Shown: one piece after another, positions 8,734-21,486 of the stretch | Numbering within the stretch: the stretch's first letter is position 1 | Layout of the letters: each line of letters starts with the position of its first letter | Source of the DNA: Corynebacterium occultum | GTDB taxonomy: Bacteria; Actinomycetota; Actinomycetes; Mycobacteriales; Mycobacteriaceae | Assembly: GCF_009734425.1 (NCBI RefSeq) | Contig: NZ_CP046455.1 | Span: forward strand, 558,001-622,000 | Length of the DNA: 64,000 nt | Direction: 5' to 3' | Notes under the pieces: generated by a model | The model's database searches: none | Told to the model about the DNA's origin: nothing | The model's input: the letters and a program-made list of their open reading frames with translations, nothing else | Position numbers and translations under genes: made by a program

Positions 8734-9800
8734 GTCAGGAACGCGACATTATTGTGCTGGGGGTTGAGACCTCCTGCGATGAAACCGGGGTGGGCATCAT
8801 CCGCTTGCGCCAGGGTGAAAACGGTGCGGAGATGGAGGTGCTGGCGGACTCCCTGGCCTCCTCCATGACCCAGCACGCCCGCTTCGGGGGCGTCGTCCCC
8901 GAGATCGCCAGCCGCGCCCACCTGGAGTCCATGGGCCCGGTGATGCGTGCCGCGCTGGCTGAGGCGGGCATCGAGAAGCCCGATGCGGTGGCGGCCACCA
9001 TCGGCCCCGGGCTTGCCGGCGCCCTGCTGGTCGGTGCCGCCGCGGCCAAGGCCTACGCAGCCGCCTGGGGGGTGCCCTTCTACGCCGTCAATCACCTCGG
9101 GGGGCACGTCGCCGTGGCCAACCTCGAAGGTGAGACCCTGCCGCATTCCGTGGCACTGCTGGTCTCCGGGGGACACACCCAGCTGCTTGAGGTCGATGCC
9201 GTGGGCAAACCGATGCGCGAACTCGGAGCCACGCTTGACGACGCCGCGGGCGAAGCCTACGACAAGGTCTCCCGCCTGCTGGGCCTCGGCTACCCCGGCG
9301 GCCCGGTCATTGACCGCCTGGCTGTCAGGGGAGATGCCACCGCAATCAAATTCCCCCGCGGCCTGATGAAACGGGTGGATGAGGAACGCGGCCACCGCCA
9401 CAACTTCTCTTTCTCCGGACTCAAGACCTCCGTGGCCCGCTATGTGGAGGCCGCCGAGCGGGAAAGCCGAGTCATCTCCGTGGAGGATGTCTGCGCCAGC
9501 TTCCAGGAAGCGGTCTGCGATGTACTCAGCTTCAAGGCGGTGCGCGCCTGCGAGGACACCGGGGCGAAGGTGCTGCTGCTCGGCGGGGGTGTGGCCGCGA
9601 ACTCCCGGCTCCGCGAACTGACCCGGCAGCGTTGCGAGGCCGCGGGCATCGAGCTGCGGGTCCCCCGCTTCAACCTCTGTACCGATAATGGCGTGATGAT
9701 CGCAGCCCTGGCTGCCCAACGTATCGCCGAAGGAGCCGGTGCCTCCGACCTCGGGGTGGCCACCGATCCCTCCCTGCCGGCTGAGGTGCCGCAGCTCTAG
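8730..9800 (+). CDS. tsaD: tRNA threonylcarbamoyladenosine transferase TsaD
   Basis: TsaD is the catalytic subunit that transfers threonylcarbamoyl from threonylcarbamoyl-AMP to A37 of tRNA. The 356-residue ASKHA protein opens with [14 protein letters not shown]. It carries the metal-binding H-x3-H as HLGGH (near residue 121), then [10 protein letters not shown] and [11 protein letters not shown]. All three tRNA-modifying partners (tsaE, tsaB, tsaD) are therefore present in the window. No strong terminator is visible in the following 250 bases. Confidence 0.97.
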   Translation: MSQERDIIVLGVETSCDETGVGIIRLRQGENGAEMEVLADSLASSMTQHARFGGVVPEIASRAHLESMGPVMRAALAEAGIEKPDAVAATIGPGLAGALLVGAAAAKAYAAAWGVPFYAVNHLGGHVAVANLEGETLPHSVALLVSGGHTQLLEVDAVGKPMRELGATLDDAAGEAYDKVSRLLGLGYPGGPVIDRLAVRGDATAIKFPRGLMKRVDEERGHRHNFSFSGLKTSVARYVEAAERESRVISVEDVCASFQEAVCDVLSFKAVRACEDTGAKVLLLGGGVAANSRLRELTRQRCEAAGIELRVPRFNLCTDNGVMIAALAAQRIAEGAGASDLGVATDPSLPAEVPQL

Positions 9801-10050
9801 GTTCTCCAGCACCCGGTGAATTCTCTCAGCGGTATCGTGGCCATGTGATCTTGGATAACTTTCTTTCATGTTCCCTAAGACAAGAACGTTAGTGATGCAG
9901 CCATGCATGGATTGAGCGGATCCCTTCCCCAGGGGTGTACCCATGCGGTCTCCACTTTCGGGGGCACCATTCTCATCCAGCGAAGGTGGGGAAGCTGACG
10001 TACGGTAAATCTGTCCCAGGCAGATTTCTGATCCATGGAAGTGATCTCAT
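9801..10050. other. Intergenic region between tsaD and an unknown gene
   Basis: These 250 bases contain no credible gene. The stretch is less GC-rich than its surroundings around 9840–9900 and ends with a GGAAGTG ribosome site about eight bases before the ATG at 10051. It probably holds the promoter for that gene. I could not identify a convincing operator or terminator. Confidence 0.5.
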
Positions 10051-10479
10051 ATGACTACTGGATTCCTCGTCAGCCCCGATCTGACCTCCCGCATCATCGA
10101 ATTCGAGCTTGACCAGGCTGCGCAGTTCCTCGGTGGGGTCATCGATGACCGTGTTTCAGTGGCGTTCTCGGAAAACAACAAGACCTACGTCGCCCTCTTC
10201 AACGCCGAAGCCAAGGTGAATGCCGCGGAACCGAACCCGGTGGCTTCACTGGGGCGTAATGAGGCTGACACCGGAAACTCCGCCTTCATCTCCGATCCGA
10301 CCCGCGCCATCTCCGGTCCGGTCATCTTCGTCGGCTCGGAGGGGGAGGACATCGCCCTCGATGAGGTCAACGAGATCAAGGATGGCATTCGGGCGGCCCG
10401 CAACTACATCAAGGACAATGAGGAGGACTACCGCTATTGGCGGGCGGCCGTCCTTAACCTGGGTGCCCGCCAGTTCTAA
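10051..10479 (+). CDS. Conserved hypothetical protein, 142 residues
   Basis: I do not recognise this protein. It is soluble and acidic, with no signal peptide or membrane segment. The N-terminal half looks like mixed alpha/beta (FLGGVIDDRVSVAFSENN, TYVALFNAEAKV). The C-terminal half contains DGIRAARNYIKDNEEDYRYW, an acidic helical stretch. ATG 10051 follows GGAAGTG. It stands alone between tsaD and the aquaporin gene, so context gives no function. Third-position GC is high like its neighbours, which supports a real gene. Confidence 0.7.
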   Translation: MTTGFLVSPDLTSRIIEFELDQAAQFLGGVIDDRVSVAFSENNKTYVALFNAEAKVNAAEPNPVASLGRNEADTGNSAFISDPTRAISGPVIFVGSEGEDIALDEVNEIKDGIRAARNYIKDNEEDYRYWRAAVLNLGARQF

Positions 10480-10629
10480 ATCCGCTGAGCTCCAGCACCT
10501 GTTCCCCTGAGAATCGGGGGCCCTTATTTAGGTGGGGGCCAACACTGATGCTCCCAGGTTAGAGTGTCTCTGAGATAGATCATGAAAGTTTCCCATCTCT
10601 GAAAACCTTTTTCCTGAGAGGAACCACCC

Positions 10630-11379
10630 ATGCATACTCCACCCCTGGCTTCACGTCTCGGCGCTGAGGCGATAGGCACTTTCTGGCTCGTTCTCGGCGG
10701 CTGTGGCTCCGCGGTATTTGCCGCACTCTTCCTCAATAGCGAGGGCACTCAGATGGGAATCGGATTCCTCGGAGTGGCCCTCGCTTTTGGTTTGAGCGTT
10801 CTGACCGGCATCTACGCGTTCGGGCATATCTCCGGCGGGCACTTCAATCCGGCGGTCACCATCGGACTGGCCATGGGTCGACGTTTCGAGTGGAAGGACG
10901 TTGTTCCTTATATCCTTGTCCAGGTTGTCGGCGGACTGATCGCCGGTGCCGTTATCTATTTCGTGGCCAGCGGAAAAACGGGCTTCGAGGCGGCCGGCAA
11001 CATGGCTGCCAATGGCTTCGGGGACAACTCCCCGGGTGGATATACCCTGATGACCGCCGCGGTGATCGAGATCGTGCTCACCGCCATCTTCCTCTATGTC
11101 ATTCTCGGGTCCACCGATGGTCGCGCACCCAAGGGATTCGCCGGCATCTCGATCGGTCTGACGCTGACCCTGATCCACCTGATCTCCATCCCGGTGACCA
11201 ATACCTCGGTGAACCCCGCCCGTTCCACCGCGGTGGCGTTCTTCAATGGGGATGGCGCCCCGGGGCAGCTCTGGCTCTTCTGGCTGGCCCCGATCATCGG
11301 CGCGCTGATCGCCGGTGCGACCTACCGCTTCATCTCCGCGGAACCCAGGCCGGACATCTCCGGCGAGGTCAGAGATTAG
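10630..11379 (+). CDS. aqpZ: Aquaporin Z-type water channel
   Basis: This 249-residue major intrinsic protein should conduct water across the cytoplasmic membrane. Both pore NPA motifs are intact: [10 protein letters not shown] near residue 70 and SVNPARSTA near residue 195. Six membrane helices with the usual internal repeat are visible. An arginine right after the second NPA and a histidine in the half-helix context favour a water-selective channel over a glycerol facilitator. A GAGAGGAA ribosome site lies just before the ATG. The 3' end overlaps the convergent HAD gene by 11 bases. Confidence 0.93.
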   Translation: MHTPPLASRLGAEAIGTFWLVLGGCGSAVFAALFLNSEGTQMGIGFLGVALAFGLSVLTGIYAFGHISGGHFNPAVTIGLAMGRRFEWKDVVPYILVQVVGGLIAGAVIYFVASGKTGFEAAGNMAANGFGDNSPGGYTLMTAAVIEIVLTAIFLYVILGSTDGRAPKGFAGISIGLTLTLIHLISIPVTNTSVNPARSTAVAFFNGDGAPGQLWLFWLAPIIGALIAGATYRFISAEPRPDISGEVRD

Positions 11380-12031
11380 CGCCCCTGCCGGCCCAGCGCT
11401 GCACCACGGCATCCAGGTCGCCCGGGTCGGTGGCCGTGTAGCGTGCGGTGGCATGTTCCGCTGGGGTGCCATAACCCCAGGTGACGGCGACGGTGTCGAT
11501 GCCGAATCCGGCGGCCCCGTCGATGTCGTGGCTGCGGTCCCCGATCATCAGGATCTTATCCTTCTGGTCGTGCAGCCCCACTGAATCCAGGACGTGGGAG
11601 ATCACCGCGGACTTGGTGCGGCGAGGGCCCGCCTCCTGGGCGGCGCCGATGAAGTCGAAGTACTCGATCATCCCGAATTCGCTGAGGGAGATGCGGGCGA
11701 ATCCCTCACCCTTGCTGGTGGCGGTGCACAGCCGGAACCCCTGCTCTTTCCATTCGGCCAGTAGTTCCCGCATGCCTTCATAGGGTTGGGAATTCGCCCT
11801 GCCTTCCCGGGCATGGTGGTCCATGTAGGCGGCGAAGGCGGCCTTGACCTGCGCCGGGGACATGCCCAGGGACTGCAGGGTCTGTTCCATCGGGGGCCCG
11901 GCGATCAGGGCGATGCGTTCCTCGCTGGGTCTGGGCCAGCCGACGGTCTCCAGCCCGTGGAGAAAGGACGCCCGGATTCCGGGGAAAGAATCAATGAGGG
12001 TGCCGTCGACATCCAGGAAGAGAGTTTTCAT
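11369..12031 (-). CDS. HAD-superfamily phosphatase, phosphoglycolate phosphatase-like
   Basis: This 220-residue haloacid dehalogenase hydrolase has motif [12 protein letters not shown] at the N-terminus, motif II around CTATSKG, a motif III lysine in the segment after EAGPRR, and motif [13 protein letters not shown]. The alpha-helical cap between motifs I and II is of the small Gph/PGP type. It probably dephosphorylates a small metabolite such as 2-phosphoglycolate, but the substrate is not certain. Its gene is convergent with aqpZ, and it is divergent from groES, whose CIRCE sites lie just upstream. Confidence 0.88.
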   Translation of the reverse strand: MKTLFLDVDGTLIDSFPGIRASFLHGLETVGWPRPSEERIALIAGPPMEQTLQSLGMSPAQVKAAFAAYMDHHAREGRANSQPYEGMRELLAEWKEQGFRLCTATSKGEGFARISLSEFGMIEYFDFIGAAQEAGPRRTKSAVISHVLDSVGLHDQKDKILMIGDRSHDIDGAAGFGIDTVAVTWGYGTPAEHATARYTATDPGDLDAVVQRWAGRGANL

Positions 12032-12093
12032 GCCCTTCAGTCTGCCTCAGCTCTCGACCTCAGGCGGGGGAAGGGCACCCCAAAAAGTTCACT

Positions 12094-12143
12094 TTGGCAC
12101 CCGCAGAGGTTGAGTGCTGGCACTCTCGGGGGTAGAGTGCCAA
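12094..12143 (+). promoter_or_regulatory. Two overlapping CIRCE operators (HrcA sites) before groES
   Basis: Site 1 is TTGGCACCC-N9-GAGTGCTGG (12094–12120) and site 2 is CTGGCACTC-N9-GAGTGCCAA (12117–12143). Both keep the nine-base spacer of the CIRCE consensus TTAGCACTC-N9-GAGTGCTAA, and they share four bases. The heat-shock repressor HrcA, not encoded here, is the expected binding protein. Site 2 is the better match. Confidence 0.9.
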
Positions 12144-12244
12144 TTGGTTGTCTGACACACAGTTGTTCACCCGCGACGACGACTGTGCCCTAATCGCAAC
12201 CGGCACAATCATCATTCTTTTCACTGAACACACGGAGGAATATC

Positions 12245-14175
<1,931 letters not shown>

Positions 14176-14206
14176 GTCTGAACTTTTGATCTAGTCGGAG
14201 GTGCTG

Positions 14207-14250
14207 ACGGGGCCCAGATAGCCAGAAGTGGTTATCTGGGCCCCGTTTTC
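14207..14250 (+). terminator. Strong terminator after groEL
   Basis: A 17-bp stem (ACGGGGCCCAGATAGCC against GGTTATCTGGGCCCCGT, one G-U pair) with a six-base loop is followed by a T run. It ends the groESL operon. Confidence 0.92.
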
Positions 14251-14373
14251 ATTCCCCGGCCCCTGAAATGCAAAAATCGCCCACTGGGGGCGGTGTGTTC
14301 TTCCTCGGCTTCATTGACAGGCAACCCCCTGGGGTGGGGGAGAGGTAGCGCGGTGGCTGGGCCAGGGGAATGA

Positions 14374-14688
14374 TCAGGCGTTGACCTTCTGTACCTTCTT
14401 GACCTTGGGGCGTTTATTGTTGCGCAGCACCAGCTGACGCTCCGATTCACTCAGACCGCCCCAGATGCCATAGGGCTCCGCGACCTTGAGGGCGTGTTCC
14501 CGGCAGGAGGCCAACACGGGGCAGGCGTTGCAGATGGCCTTGGCGCGGTTCTCACGCTGGGCGCGGGCACGACCTCGCTCGCCGTCCGGGTGGTAGAACA
14601 CATCAGACTCTTTTCCGCGGCAGGAGCCGTGGAGCTGCCAATCCCAGAAATCTGCGTTCGGTCCCGGAAGCAGGTGGGGCTGTGACAT
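14374..14688 (-). CDS. whcB: WhiB-family iron-sulfur regulator (WhiB3/WhcB type)
   Basis: This 104-residue WhiB-like protein binds a [4Fe-4S] cluster that senses redox or NO and acts with the sigma factor. Four cysteines follow the family pattern (GSCRG, then ICNACPVLASC), then the GIWGGLSESER turn and a basic tail (NNKRPKVKKVQK) for DNA binding. ATG 14688 has an AAGGAG site upstream; longer readings lack one. The position between groEL1 and sigD matches whiB3 of Mycobacterium and whcB of C. glutamicum. The symbol rests on synteny. Confidence 0.92.
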   Translation of the reverse strand: MSQPHLLPGPNADFWDWQLHGSCRGKESDVFYHPDGERGRARAQRENRAKAICNACPVLASCREHALKVAEPYGIWGGLSESERQLVLRNNKRPKVKKVQKVNA

Positions 14689-15008
14689 GTGAAATTTCTC
14701 CTTCAAGGCAAGAGCAAACAGATCACACCTTTGATTCGGTGCACTTCGCAGTGTTATCTGCTTTAGTGAACAATTGGTTGCCAATTAGTGGCAGGAAGGT
14801 GGAAACCTTAGCTCTGCTTCAGTTTTCATGCCCCCTACCTGCGGGGATTGCGAAGGTTAAAGGTGAATGAATTTTCGTGACATGGAGAAAACGGGGCCGA
14901 AGGGTAGGGTGATACTCCGACTTTGTTCCATACTTATCCAATAGGATTCCTTTATCCGGGTATCTGAAAATGTGTCCTTATTGCAGTTGTTGAGTGGAGG
15001 CTTGCGGC
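14689..15008. promoter_or_regulatory. Divergent promoter region between whcB and sigD
   Basis: These 320 bases carry no credible gene and are clearly richer in A and T than their surroundings, especially 14700–14800 and 14920–14980. They must hold the divergent promoters for whcB and sigD. I cannot assign -35/-10 elements with confidence, and I saw no strong inverted repeat. Confidence 0.5.
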
Positions 15009-15575
15009 GTGACCGATTCCGAGAGTGAATTGGCCGAATTGGTGCCTTCGGCCGTCCGGGGTGACCGTCGGGCGCTGCAGCGGATCATTGAGATCATCCA
15101 CCCACAGGTGCTGCGCTATGCACGTGCCCGGGTCAGTGGGGGCAGGACCCCCACCCCGGAGGACATCGCCCAGGAGATCTGTCTGGCGGTGGCCACCTCC
15201 ATCGGCCGTTATAAGGAACAGGGTCGTCCCTTCATGGCCTTCGTCTACGGCATCGCCTTCAACAAGGTCGCGGATGCTCATCGGAGCATGGCCCGGGACA
15301 AGACGAATCCCACCGATGAGGTTCCGGAATCGGTGAATGAGGTTGACACCCCCGAAGAGTATGCGCTCATCGCCGATGGAAGTAACAGAGTGCGCGTCCT
15401 GCTCGATTCATTAAGTGACAAGGCCCGCGACATTGTGATTCTGAGAGTGTTCGTTGGTCTCTCGGCTGATGAGACGGCCGCTGTCGTGGGGAGTACCCCG
15501 GGTGCGGTGCGTGTGGCACAGCATCGTGCATTGGCGAGTCTGCGTAAGGCTTTGGAGAAAGAGGACACACAGTGA
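15009..15575 (+). CDS. sigD: ECF-type RNA polymerase sigma factor SigD
   Basis: This 188-residue sigma-70 family factor has region 2 (TPEDIAQEICLAVATSIGRY) and a region 4 helix-turn-helix (LSADETAAVVGSTPGAVRVAQHRAL). In corynebacteria and mycobacteria SigD controls envelope and mycomembrane genes. The GTG start at 15009 is chosen because GGAGG lies nine bases upstream. It overlaps the anti-sigma gene rsdA by four bases (GTGA), so the pair is translationally coupled. Identity is supported by the whiB–sigD–rsdA–guaB order. Confidence 0.94.
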   Translation: MTDSESELAELVPSAVRGDRRALQRIIEIIHPQVLRYARARVSGGRTPTPEDIAQEICLAVATSIGRYKEQGRPFMAFVYGIAFNKVADAHRSMARDKTNPTDEVPESVNEVDTPEEYALIADGSNRVRVLLDSLSDKARDIVILRVFVGLSADETAAVVGSTPGAVRVAQHRALASLRKALEKEDTQ

Positions 15576-16405
15576 CGAAGCGTCGCGAAGATGAAACCGG
15601 CAACGGTGACTTCACCTACCAGTTTCCTGCGGTGGTAGCTGACGATGCCTTCCTCACCGCCATCTCGCGAGGGGTGCGGGCGGAGGAAGACGAACTGTCT
15701 GACCTTCTCCTGGGATTCCGGAAGGAGATCGTTGAGGCACCCATGCCAGCTGCGCCGACCCTGGCAGAGCTGGGTTTGGGTCCCGAGGAGGAACCCGAGC
15801 GTGGTGCCCAGGTGCTCCCCATGCGCCGTCGGGGTGGTTTCGGCCGCAGCCTGGTCAGCGGTCTGGTCGGGGCGGCAGCCGCAACCCTGGTGATCGCCGG
15901 TGGTGGCGCGGCCGTCTACAACGCGGAGCCGGGCTCCCCGCTCTGGGGCATGTCCAAGACCATGTTCAGTGAACGCGCCTCCGTTGTGGAGCTGGCCAGC
16001 ACCCTGGATGAGATGGATGGTTTCGCCGAAACCGGTGATGTTGAGGGGATGCGTGCCCTGCTTGCCGACGCCCGCGCCCAGCTGTCCAGCGATGGCCGTG
16101 CCGTCGCCGCAACCCCGCTGACCGAAACCGCGACCACCACCGTCACCGTCGATCTGGAGCCGCGTAGCACCGCCCCGGCCCCGGCCCCGGAACCTGAGCC
16201 TGGTGAGCCGACGACCACCACCGTCCGGGAGACCATCGTCGAGGAGCAGACCCTCACCGAGACCGCGGTCCAGACCGTCACCGTGACCGTCTACCCGCAG
16301 GCACCGGTCGAGCCGACCTCAGTTCAGCCTGCGCCGACCGCCACCGCAGAGCCGGGCACCCCGGCTCCCACCGAGGGGAATGCCGGGGCGCCGGGCGGCG
16401 AGTAA
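15572..16405 (+). CDS. rsdA: Anti-sigma-D factor RsdA
   Basis: This single-pass membrane protein is predicted to hold SigD at the membrane until an envelope signal releases it. The N-terminal cytoplasmic part (about residues 1–85) contains the sigma-binding helices around FLTAISRGVRAEEDELSDLL. One membrane helix spans roughly residues 90–112. The outer part is rich in threonine, proline and valine (TTTVTVDLEPRSTAPAPAPE), typical of flexible cell-wall-spanning segments. Its start overlaps sigD. It has 277 residues and is convergent with the DUF5319 gene, nine bases away. Confidence 0.92.
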   Translation: MTKRREDETGNGDFTYQFPAVVADDAFLTAISRGVRAEEDELSDLLLGFRKEIVEAPMPAAPTLAELGLGPEEEPERGAQVLPMRRRGGFGRSLVSGLVGAAAATLVIAGGGAAVYNAEPGSPLWGMSKTMFSERASVVELASTLDEMDGFAETGDVEGMRALLADARAQLSSDGRAVAATPLTETATTTVTVDLEPRSTAPAPAPEPEPGEPTTTTVRETIVEEQTLTETAVQTVTVTVYPQAPVEPTSVQPAPTATAEPGTPAPTEGNAGAPGGE

Positions 16406-16414
16406 GCCGCTGCT

Positions 16415-16798
16415 TTAACGCTGTTCCATACCGTCGAGGTAACCGAGGCAGTAGTCCCAGGGGACATACGCCGTAACCTCCGGCTCAGCCCCGGGCTCAT
16501 GCACGGGGCTGAGTTCATCGGCGAGGGTGGCGCGCATATTCGCCGCCAGGATCTCCCAGTCGTAGTAGTGGTTGACTGCGCAGTCCTCACAGAGGAAGAA
16601 GATTCCCCGGATCCCACGGGGGCTGAGAATCTCCTTGAAACGCTTGACGAGGGAGAGGTCCTGGATAATTCCTTCGCGCTCTTCCTCCGTCAGCGGCGGC
16701 ATCGGTTCATCGGCGTCCAGGAATGATGCAGGATCATTCGGGTCGTCGGCGAAAGGGTCGCGGGGCATTTGAGCATCGAAGTTCACACCGGTAACCAT
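16415..16798 (-). CDS. DUF5319 conserved actinobacterial protein
   Basis: This 127-residue soluble acidic protein belongs to a family found between rsdA and guaB across mycobacteria and corynebacteria (counterpart of M. tuberculosis Rv3412). Its function is unknown. The centre contains LCEDCAVNHYYDWEILAANM, where the C-x2-C and a nearby histidine suggest a metal or redox site. A further cysteine lies in DYCLGYLDG. ATG 16798 has GGAG just upstream. It is transcribed divergently from guaB. Confidence 0.85.
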   Translation of the reverse strand: MVTGVNFDAQMPRDPFADDPNDPASFLDADEPMPPLTEEEREGIIQDLSLVKRFKEILSPRGIRGIFFLCEDCAVNHYYDWEILAANMRATLADELSPVHEPGAEPEVTAYVPWDYCLGYLDGMEQR

Positions 16799-16883
16799 AT
16801 TGCTCCGCCCTACCGAGTGGCAACAGTATGCCCTCGGGGAGCTGTACCGGGGTTGGATAGGGATTTAGGGAGGAACACACTAA

Positions 16884-18446
<1,563 letters not shown>

Positions 18447-18460
18447 TTCCCGGCCCCACC

Positions 18461-18497
18461 CGAAACCGCCTGAACAGCTTTTGTTCAGGCGGTTTTC
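18461..18497 (+). terminator. Terminator between guaB and guaB3
   Basis: A 14-bp perfect stem (AAACCGCCTGAACA against TGTTCAGGCGGTTT) with a short loop ends in TTTT. It separates guaB from guaB3. Confidence 0.92.
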
Positions 18498-18575
18498 GCG
18501 CGCTCATCGGGGAGTTGCCGGGGTGGTGCGGTAGAGTTGGCTACCGTCGTATTAGCCCGAGGAAGGGATCTCAGC

Positions 18576-19724
18576 ATGCGTGACTACGTGGAAATCGGTA
18601 TTGGCCGGGAAGCACGTCGAACCTACAGCCTGGAGGACATCTCCATCGTCCCCTCCCGGCGTACCCGTTCCTCAAAGGATGTCGACACCACCTGGCACAT
18701 CGACGCCTACACCTTCAACATCCCCGTGATGTCCCACCCCACTGATGCGCTGGCATCCCCGGAGTTCGTCATTGAGATGGGTCGACAGGGAGGTCTTGCG
18801 GTGATCAACGCTGAGGGACTCTGGGGTCGCCATGAAGATCTGGATGCCGCCATCGCACGCGTGGTGGCGGCCGCGGAAAGCACCAACCCGCTGGAACTGC
18901 TCAGCACCGCAGCCACCACCGCGCTGCAGGAACTGCATGCCTATCCACTCAACGATGAGCTGCTGGCCCGACGCATCGGCGAGGTCCGTGAATCCGGGGC
19001 CACCGTTGCGGTGCGCGTCTCCCCGCAGAAGGCCCGCGAACTGGCACCCAAGGTCATCCAGGCAGGTGCGGAGCTGCTGATCATCCAGGGCACCATGATC
19101 TCCGCGGAGCATGTCGCCACCGGCGGGGAACCGCTGAACCTCAAGGAGTTCATCGGCTCCCTGGAGGTGCCGGTCATCGCCGGTGGTGTCACCGACTACA
19201 CCACTGCCCTGCACCTGATGCGCACCGGCGCCGCCGGCGTGATCGTCGGTGGTGGCACCAACACCAACGCGATCTCCCTGGGCATTGAGACCCACCTGGC
19301 CACCGCCATCGCCGATGTCGCCGCCGCGCGCCGGGAGTACCTGGATGAGACCGGGGGGCGCTATGTCCACATCATCGCCGACGGGGACATCGAGACCTCC
19401 GGTGATGTTGCCAAGGCAATCGCCTGCGGTGCCGATGCCGTGGCACTTGGTGAGGTGCTGGCGCCCGCCGCCGAGGCTGCCGGCCAGGGCTACTACTGGC
19501 CTCCGGTTGCCGCCCACCCGCGGTTCCCCCGTGGTTTCGTCTCCGAGGCACCGACGGTGCTGCTGGAGAATGAGGAGCGGCCCAGCCTGGAGACCCTGCT
19601 GCACGGCCCCTCCACCGAGCCCTATGGCTACCAGAACATCGTCGGTGGTCTGCGTCGGGCGATGGCCAAGTGCGGCTACACCGATCTGAAGAGCTTCCAG
19701 AAGGTTGGTCTCTCGGTTCGTTAA
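18576..19724 (+). CDS. guaB3: GuaB3 family IMP dehydrogenase-related protein
   Basis: This actinobacterial paralogue of IMP dehydrogenase has 382 residues and lacks the CBS domain pair. ATG 18576 is chosen because GAGGAAGG lies about nine bases upstream; an earlier start would run through that site. The TIM-barrel core and phosphate-binding glycines ([17 protein letters not shown]) are present. However, the loop aligned with the catalytic IMPDH cysteine reads [10 protein letters not shown] and has no cysteine, so classical IMP oxidation looks unlikely. It lies between guaB and guaA, and members have been linked to GMP metabolism. Confidence 0.92.
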   Translation: MRDYVEIGIGREARRTYSLEDISIVPSRRTRSSKDVDTTWHIDAYTFNIPVMSHPTDALASPEFVIEMGRQGGLAVINAEGLWGRHEDLDAAIARVVAAAESTNPLELLSTAATTALQELHAYPLNDELLARRIGEVRESGATVAVRVSPQKARELAPKVIQAGAELLIIQGTMISAEHVATGGEPLNLKEFIGSLEVPVIAGGVTDYTTALHLMRTGAAGVIVGGGTNTNAISLGIETHLATAIADVAAARREYLDETGGRYVHIIADGDIETSGDVAKAIACGADAVALGEVLAPAAEAAGQGYYWPPVAAHPRFPRGFVSEAPTVLLENEERPSLETLLHGPSTEPYGYQNIVGGLRRAMAKCGYTDLKSFQKVGLSVR

Positions 19725-19785
19725 CCACGGATCGGGGCACTACCAGATCTTGGAAACAGGGGAGAGTCTAGTAGACTTCTGGCTT

Positions 19786-21342
19786 GTGACCCAGCAGAAT
19801 CAATCTCCCGTCCTCGTCGTCGATTTCGGCGCCCAGTACGCCCAGCTCATCGCCCGCCGTGTGCGCGAGGCGCACCTCTACTCTGAGGTGGTCCCGCACA
19901 CCGCCACCGCGGCAGAGATCAAGGCCAAGAACCCGGCCGCACTGATCCTCTCCGGTGGTCCCTCCTCGGTCTACGCCGACAATGCCCCCAAGCTGGATCC
20001 GGAGATCCTGGAGTTGGGCTTGCCGGTGTTCGGCATCTGCTACGGCTTCCAGGCCATGACCGATGCTCTGGGCGGCACCGTCGCCGAGACCGGCAACCGT
20101 GAGTACGGCCGCACCCAGATCCAGGTTGCCGGTGGCGTGCTGCACAACGGTCTCACCCAGACCCACCAGGTGTGGATGAGCCACGGCGATGCCGTCACCG
20201 CAGCCCCCGAGGGCTTCGAGGTGACTGCCTCCTCCGAGGGTGCGCCGGTGGCCGCCTTCGAGAACGTCGAAAAGCACATGGCCGGTGTGCAGTACCACCC
20301 GGAGGTGCTGCACTCCCCGCACGGCCAGGAGGTGCTGAGCCGTTTCCTCACCCAGATCGCTGGTCTGAAGCCGACCTGGACCGCCGCCAACATCGCTGAG
20401 CAGCTCATCGAGCAGGTTCGCGAGCAGGTCGGCGAAACCGGCCGCGCCATCTGTGGTCTTTCCGGTGGCGTGGATTCCGCCGTGGCTGCCGCCCTGGTGC
20501 AGCGCGCCATCGGTGACCGTCTCACCTGCGTATTCGTTGATCATGGTCTGCTGCGTGCCGGTGAGCGCGAGCAGGTGGAGCAGGACTTCGTCGCCGCCAC
20601 CGGTGCGAAGCTGATCACCGTCGATGAGCGCGCCGCCTTCCTTTCCAAGCTGTCCGGGGTGACCGAGCCGGAGGCCAAGCGTAAGGCCATCGGTGCGGAG
20701 TTCATCCGTTCCTTCGAGCGCGCCGTGGCCCAGGCCATGGAGGGCCAGCAGGTTGACTTCCTGGTGCAGGGCACCCTCTACCCGGATGTTGTCGAGTCCG
20801 GTGGGGGCAGCGGTACCGCCAACATCAAGAGCCACCACAATGTGGGCGGACTGCCTGATGATGTGGAATTCAAGCTGGTGGAGCCGCTGCGTCTGCTCTT
20901 CAAGGATGAGGTCCGTGCCGTGGGCCGCGAGCTTGGTCTGCCGGATGTCATTGTCAGCCGTCAGCCCTTCCCGGGTCCGGGCCTGGGTATCCGCATCATC
21001 GGTGAGGTCACCGAGGATCGCCTGGAGACCCTGCGTGCCGCCGACCAGATCGCCCGTGAGGAACTGACCACCGCTGGTCTGGATGAGCAGATCTGGCAGT
21101 GCCCGGTCGTGCTGCTGGCAGATGTCCGCTCGGTGGGTGTGCAGGGCGACCAGCGCACCTACGGTCACCCGATCGTGCTGCGTCCGGTCACCTCTGAGGA
21201 TGCGATGACCGCTGACTGGGTGCGCATCCCCTATGAGACCCTGGAGAAGATCTCCACCCGCATCACCAATGAAGTCGCTGAGGTCAACCGCGTGGTGCTG
21301 GATGTCACCTCCAAGCCGCCGGGAACCATCGAGTGGGAGTAA
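19786..21342 (+). CDS. guaA: GMP synthase (glutamine-hydrolysing)
   Basis: GMP synthase converts XMP to GMP with glutamine and ATP. The N-terminal glutamine amidotransferase has the nucleophile in FGICYGFQ and the histidine in VQYHPEV. The ATP-pyrophosphatase domain has [10 protein letters not shown], and the C-terminal dimerisation domain ends with [12 protein letters not shown] 19786 gives 518 residues, close to the family length. Its ribosome site is poor (GGGGAG lies over 20 bases upstream), so the start is the best available rather than proven. A terminator follows at 21366. Confidence 0.96.
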   Translation: MTQQNQSPVLVVDFGAQYAQLIARRVREAHLYSEVVPHTATAAEIKAKNPAALILSGGPSSVYADNAPKLDPEILELGLPVFGICYGFQAMTDALGGTVAETGNREYGRTQIQVAGGVLHNGLTQTHQVWMSHGDAVTAAPEGFEVTASSEGAPVAAFENVEKHMAGVQYHPEVLHSPHGQEVLSRFLTQIAGLKPTWTAANIAEQLIEQVREQVGETGRAICGLSGGVDSAVAAALVQRAIGDRLTCVFVDHGLLRAGEREQVEQDFVAATGAKLITVDERAAFLSKLSGVTEPEAKRKAIGAEFIRSFERAVAQAMEGQQVDFLVQGTLYPDVVESGGGSGTANIKSHHNVGGLPDDVEFKLVEPLRLLFKDEVRAVGRELGLPDVIVSRQPFPGPGLGIRIIGEVTEDRLETLRAADQIAREELTTAGLDEQIWQCPVVLLADVRSVGVQGDQRTYGHPIVLRPVTSEDAMTADWVRIPYETLEKISTRITNEVAEVNRVVLDVTSKPPGTIEWE

Positions 21343-21365
21343 CCCTCCTGCTCTGAGCCGTACCT

Positions 21366-21415
21366 GAAACCCCCGTTTCCCCACCCATCCCCAGGGGTGG
21401 GGGAGCGGGGGTTTC
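21366..21415 (+). terminator. Terminator-like hairpin after guaA
   Basis: GAAACCCCCG pairs with CGGGGGTTTC at the base of a longer G/C-rich stem containing CCCCACCC against GGGTGGGG. There is no T run on the plus strand. It may serve guaA and the convergent remnant at 21487. Confidence 0.75.
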
Positions 21416-21486
21416 CACGTGAAACCATCCCCCTCTCAAGCCTCCTGATTTTCCTCCGGCACCATCCCGGAGGACAGGAATGCGCG

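Noticed and set aside
10480..10629. A terminator at the CCCCTGAGAATCGGGGG segment near 10505
   Set aside because: The stem is only four to five pairs and no T run follows closely. I judged it too weak to list.
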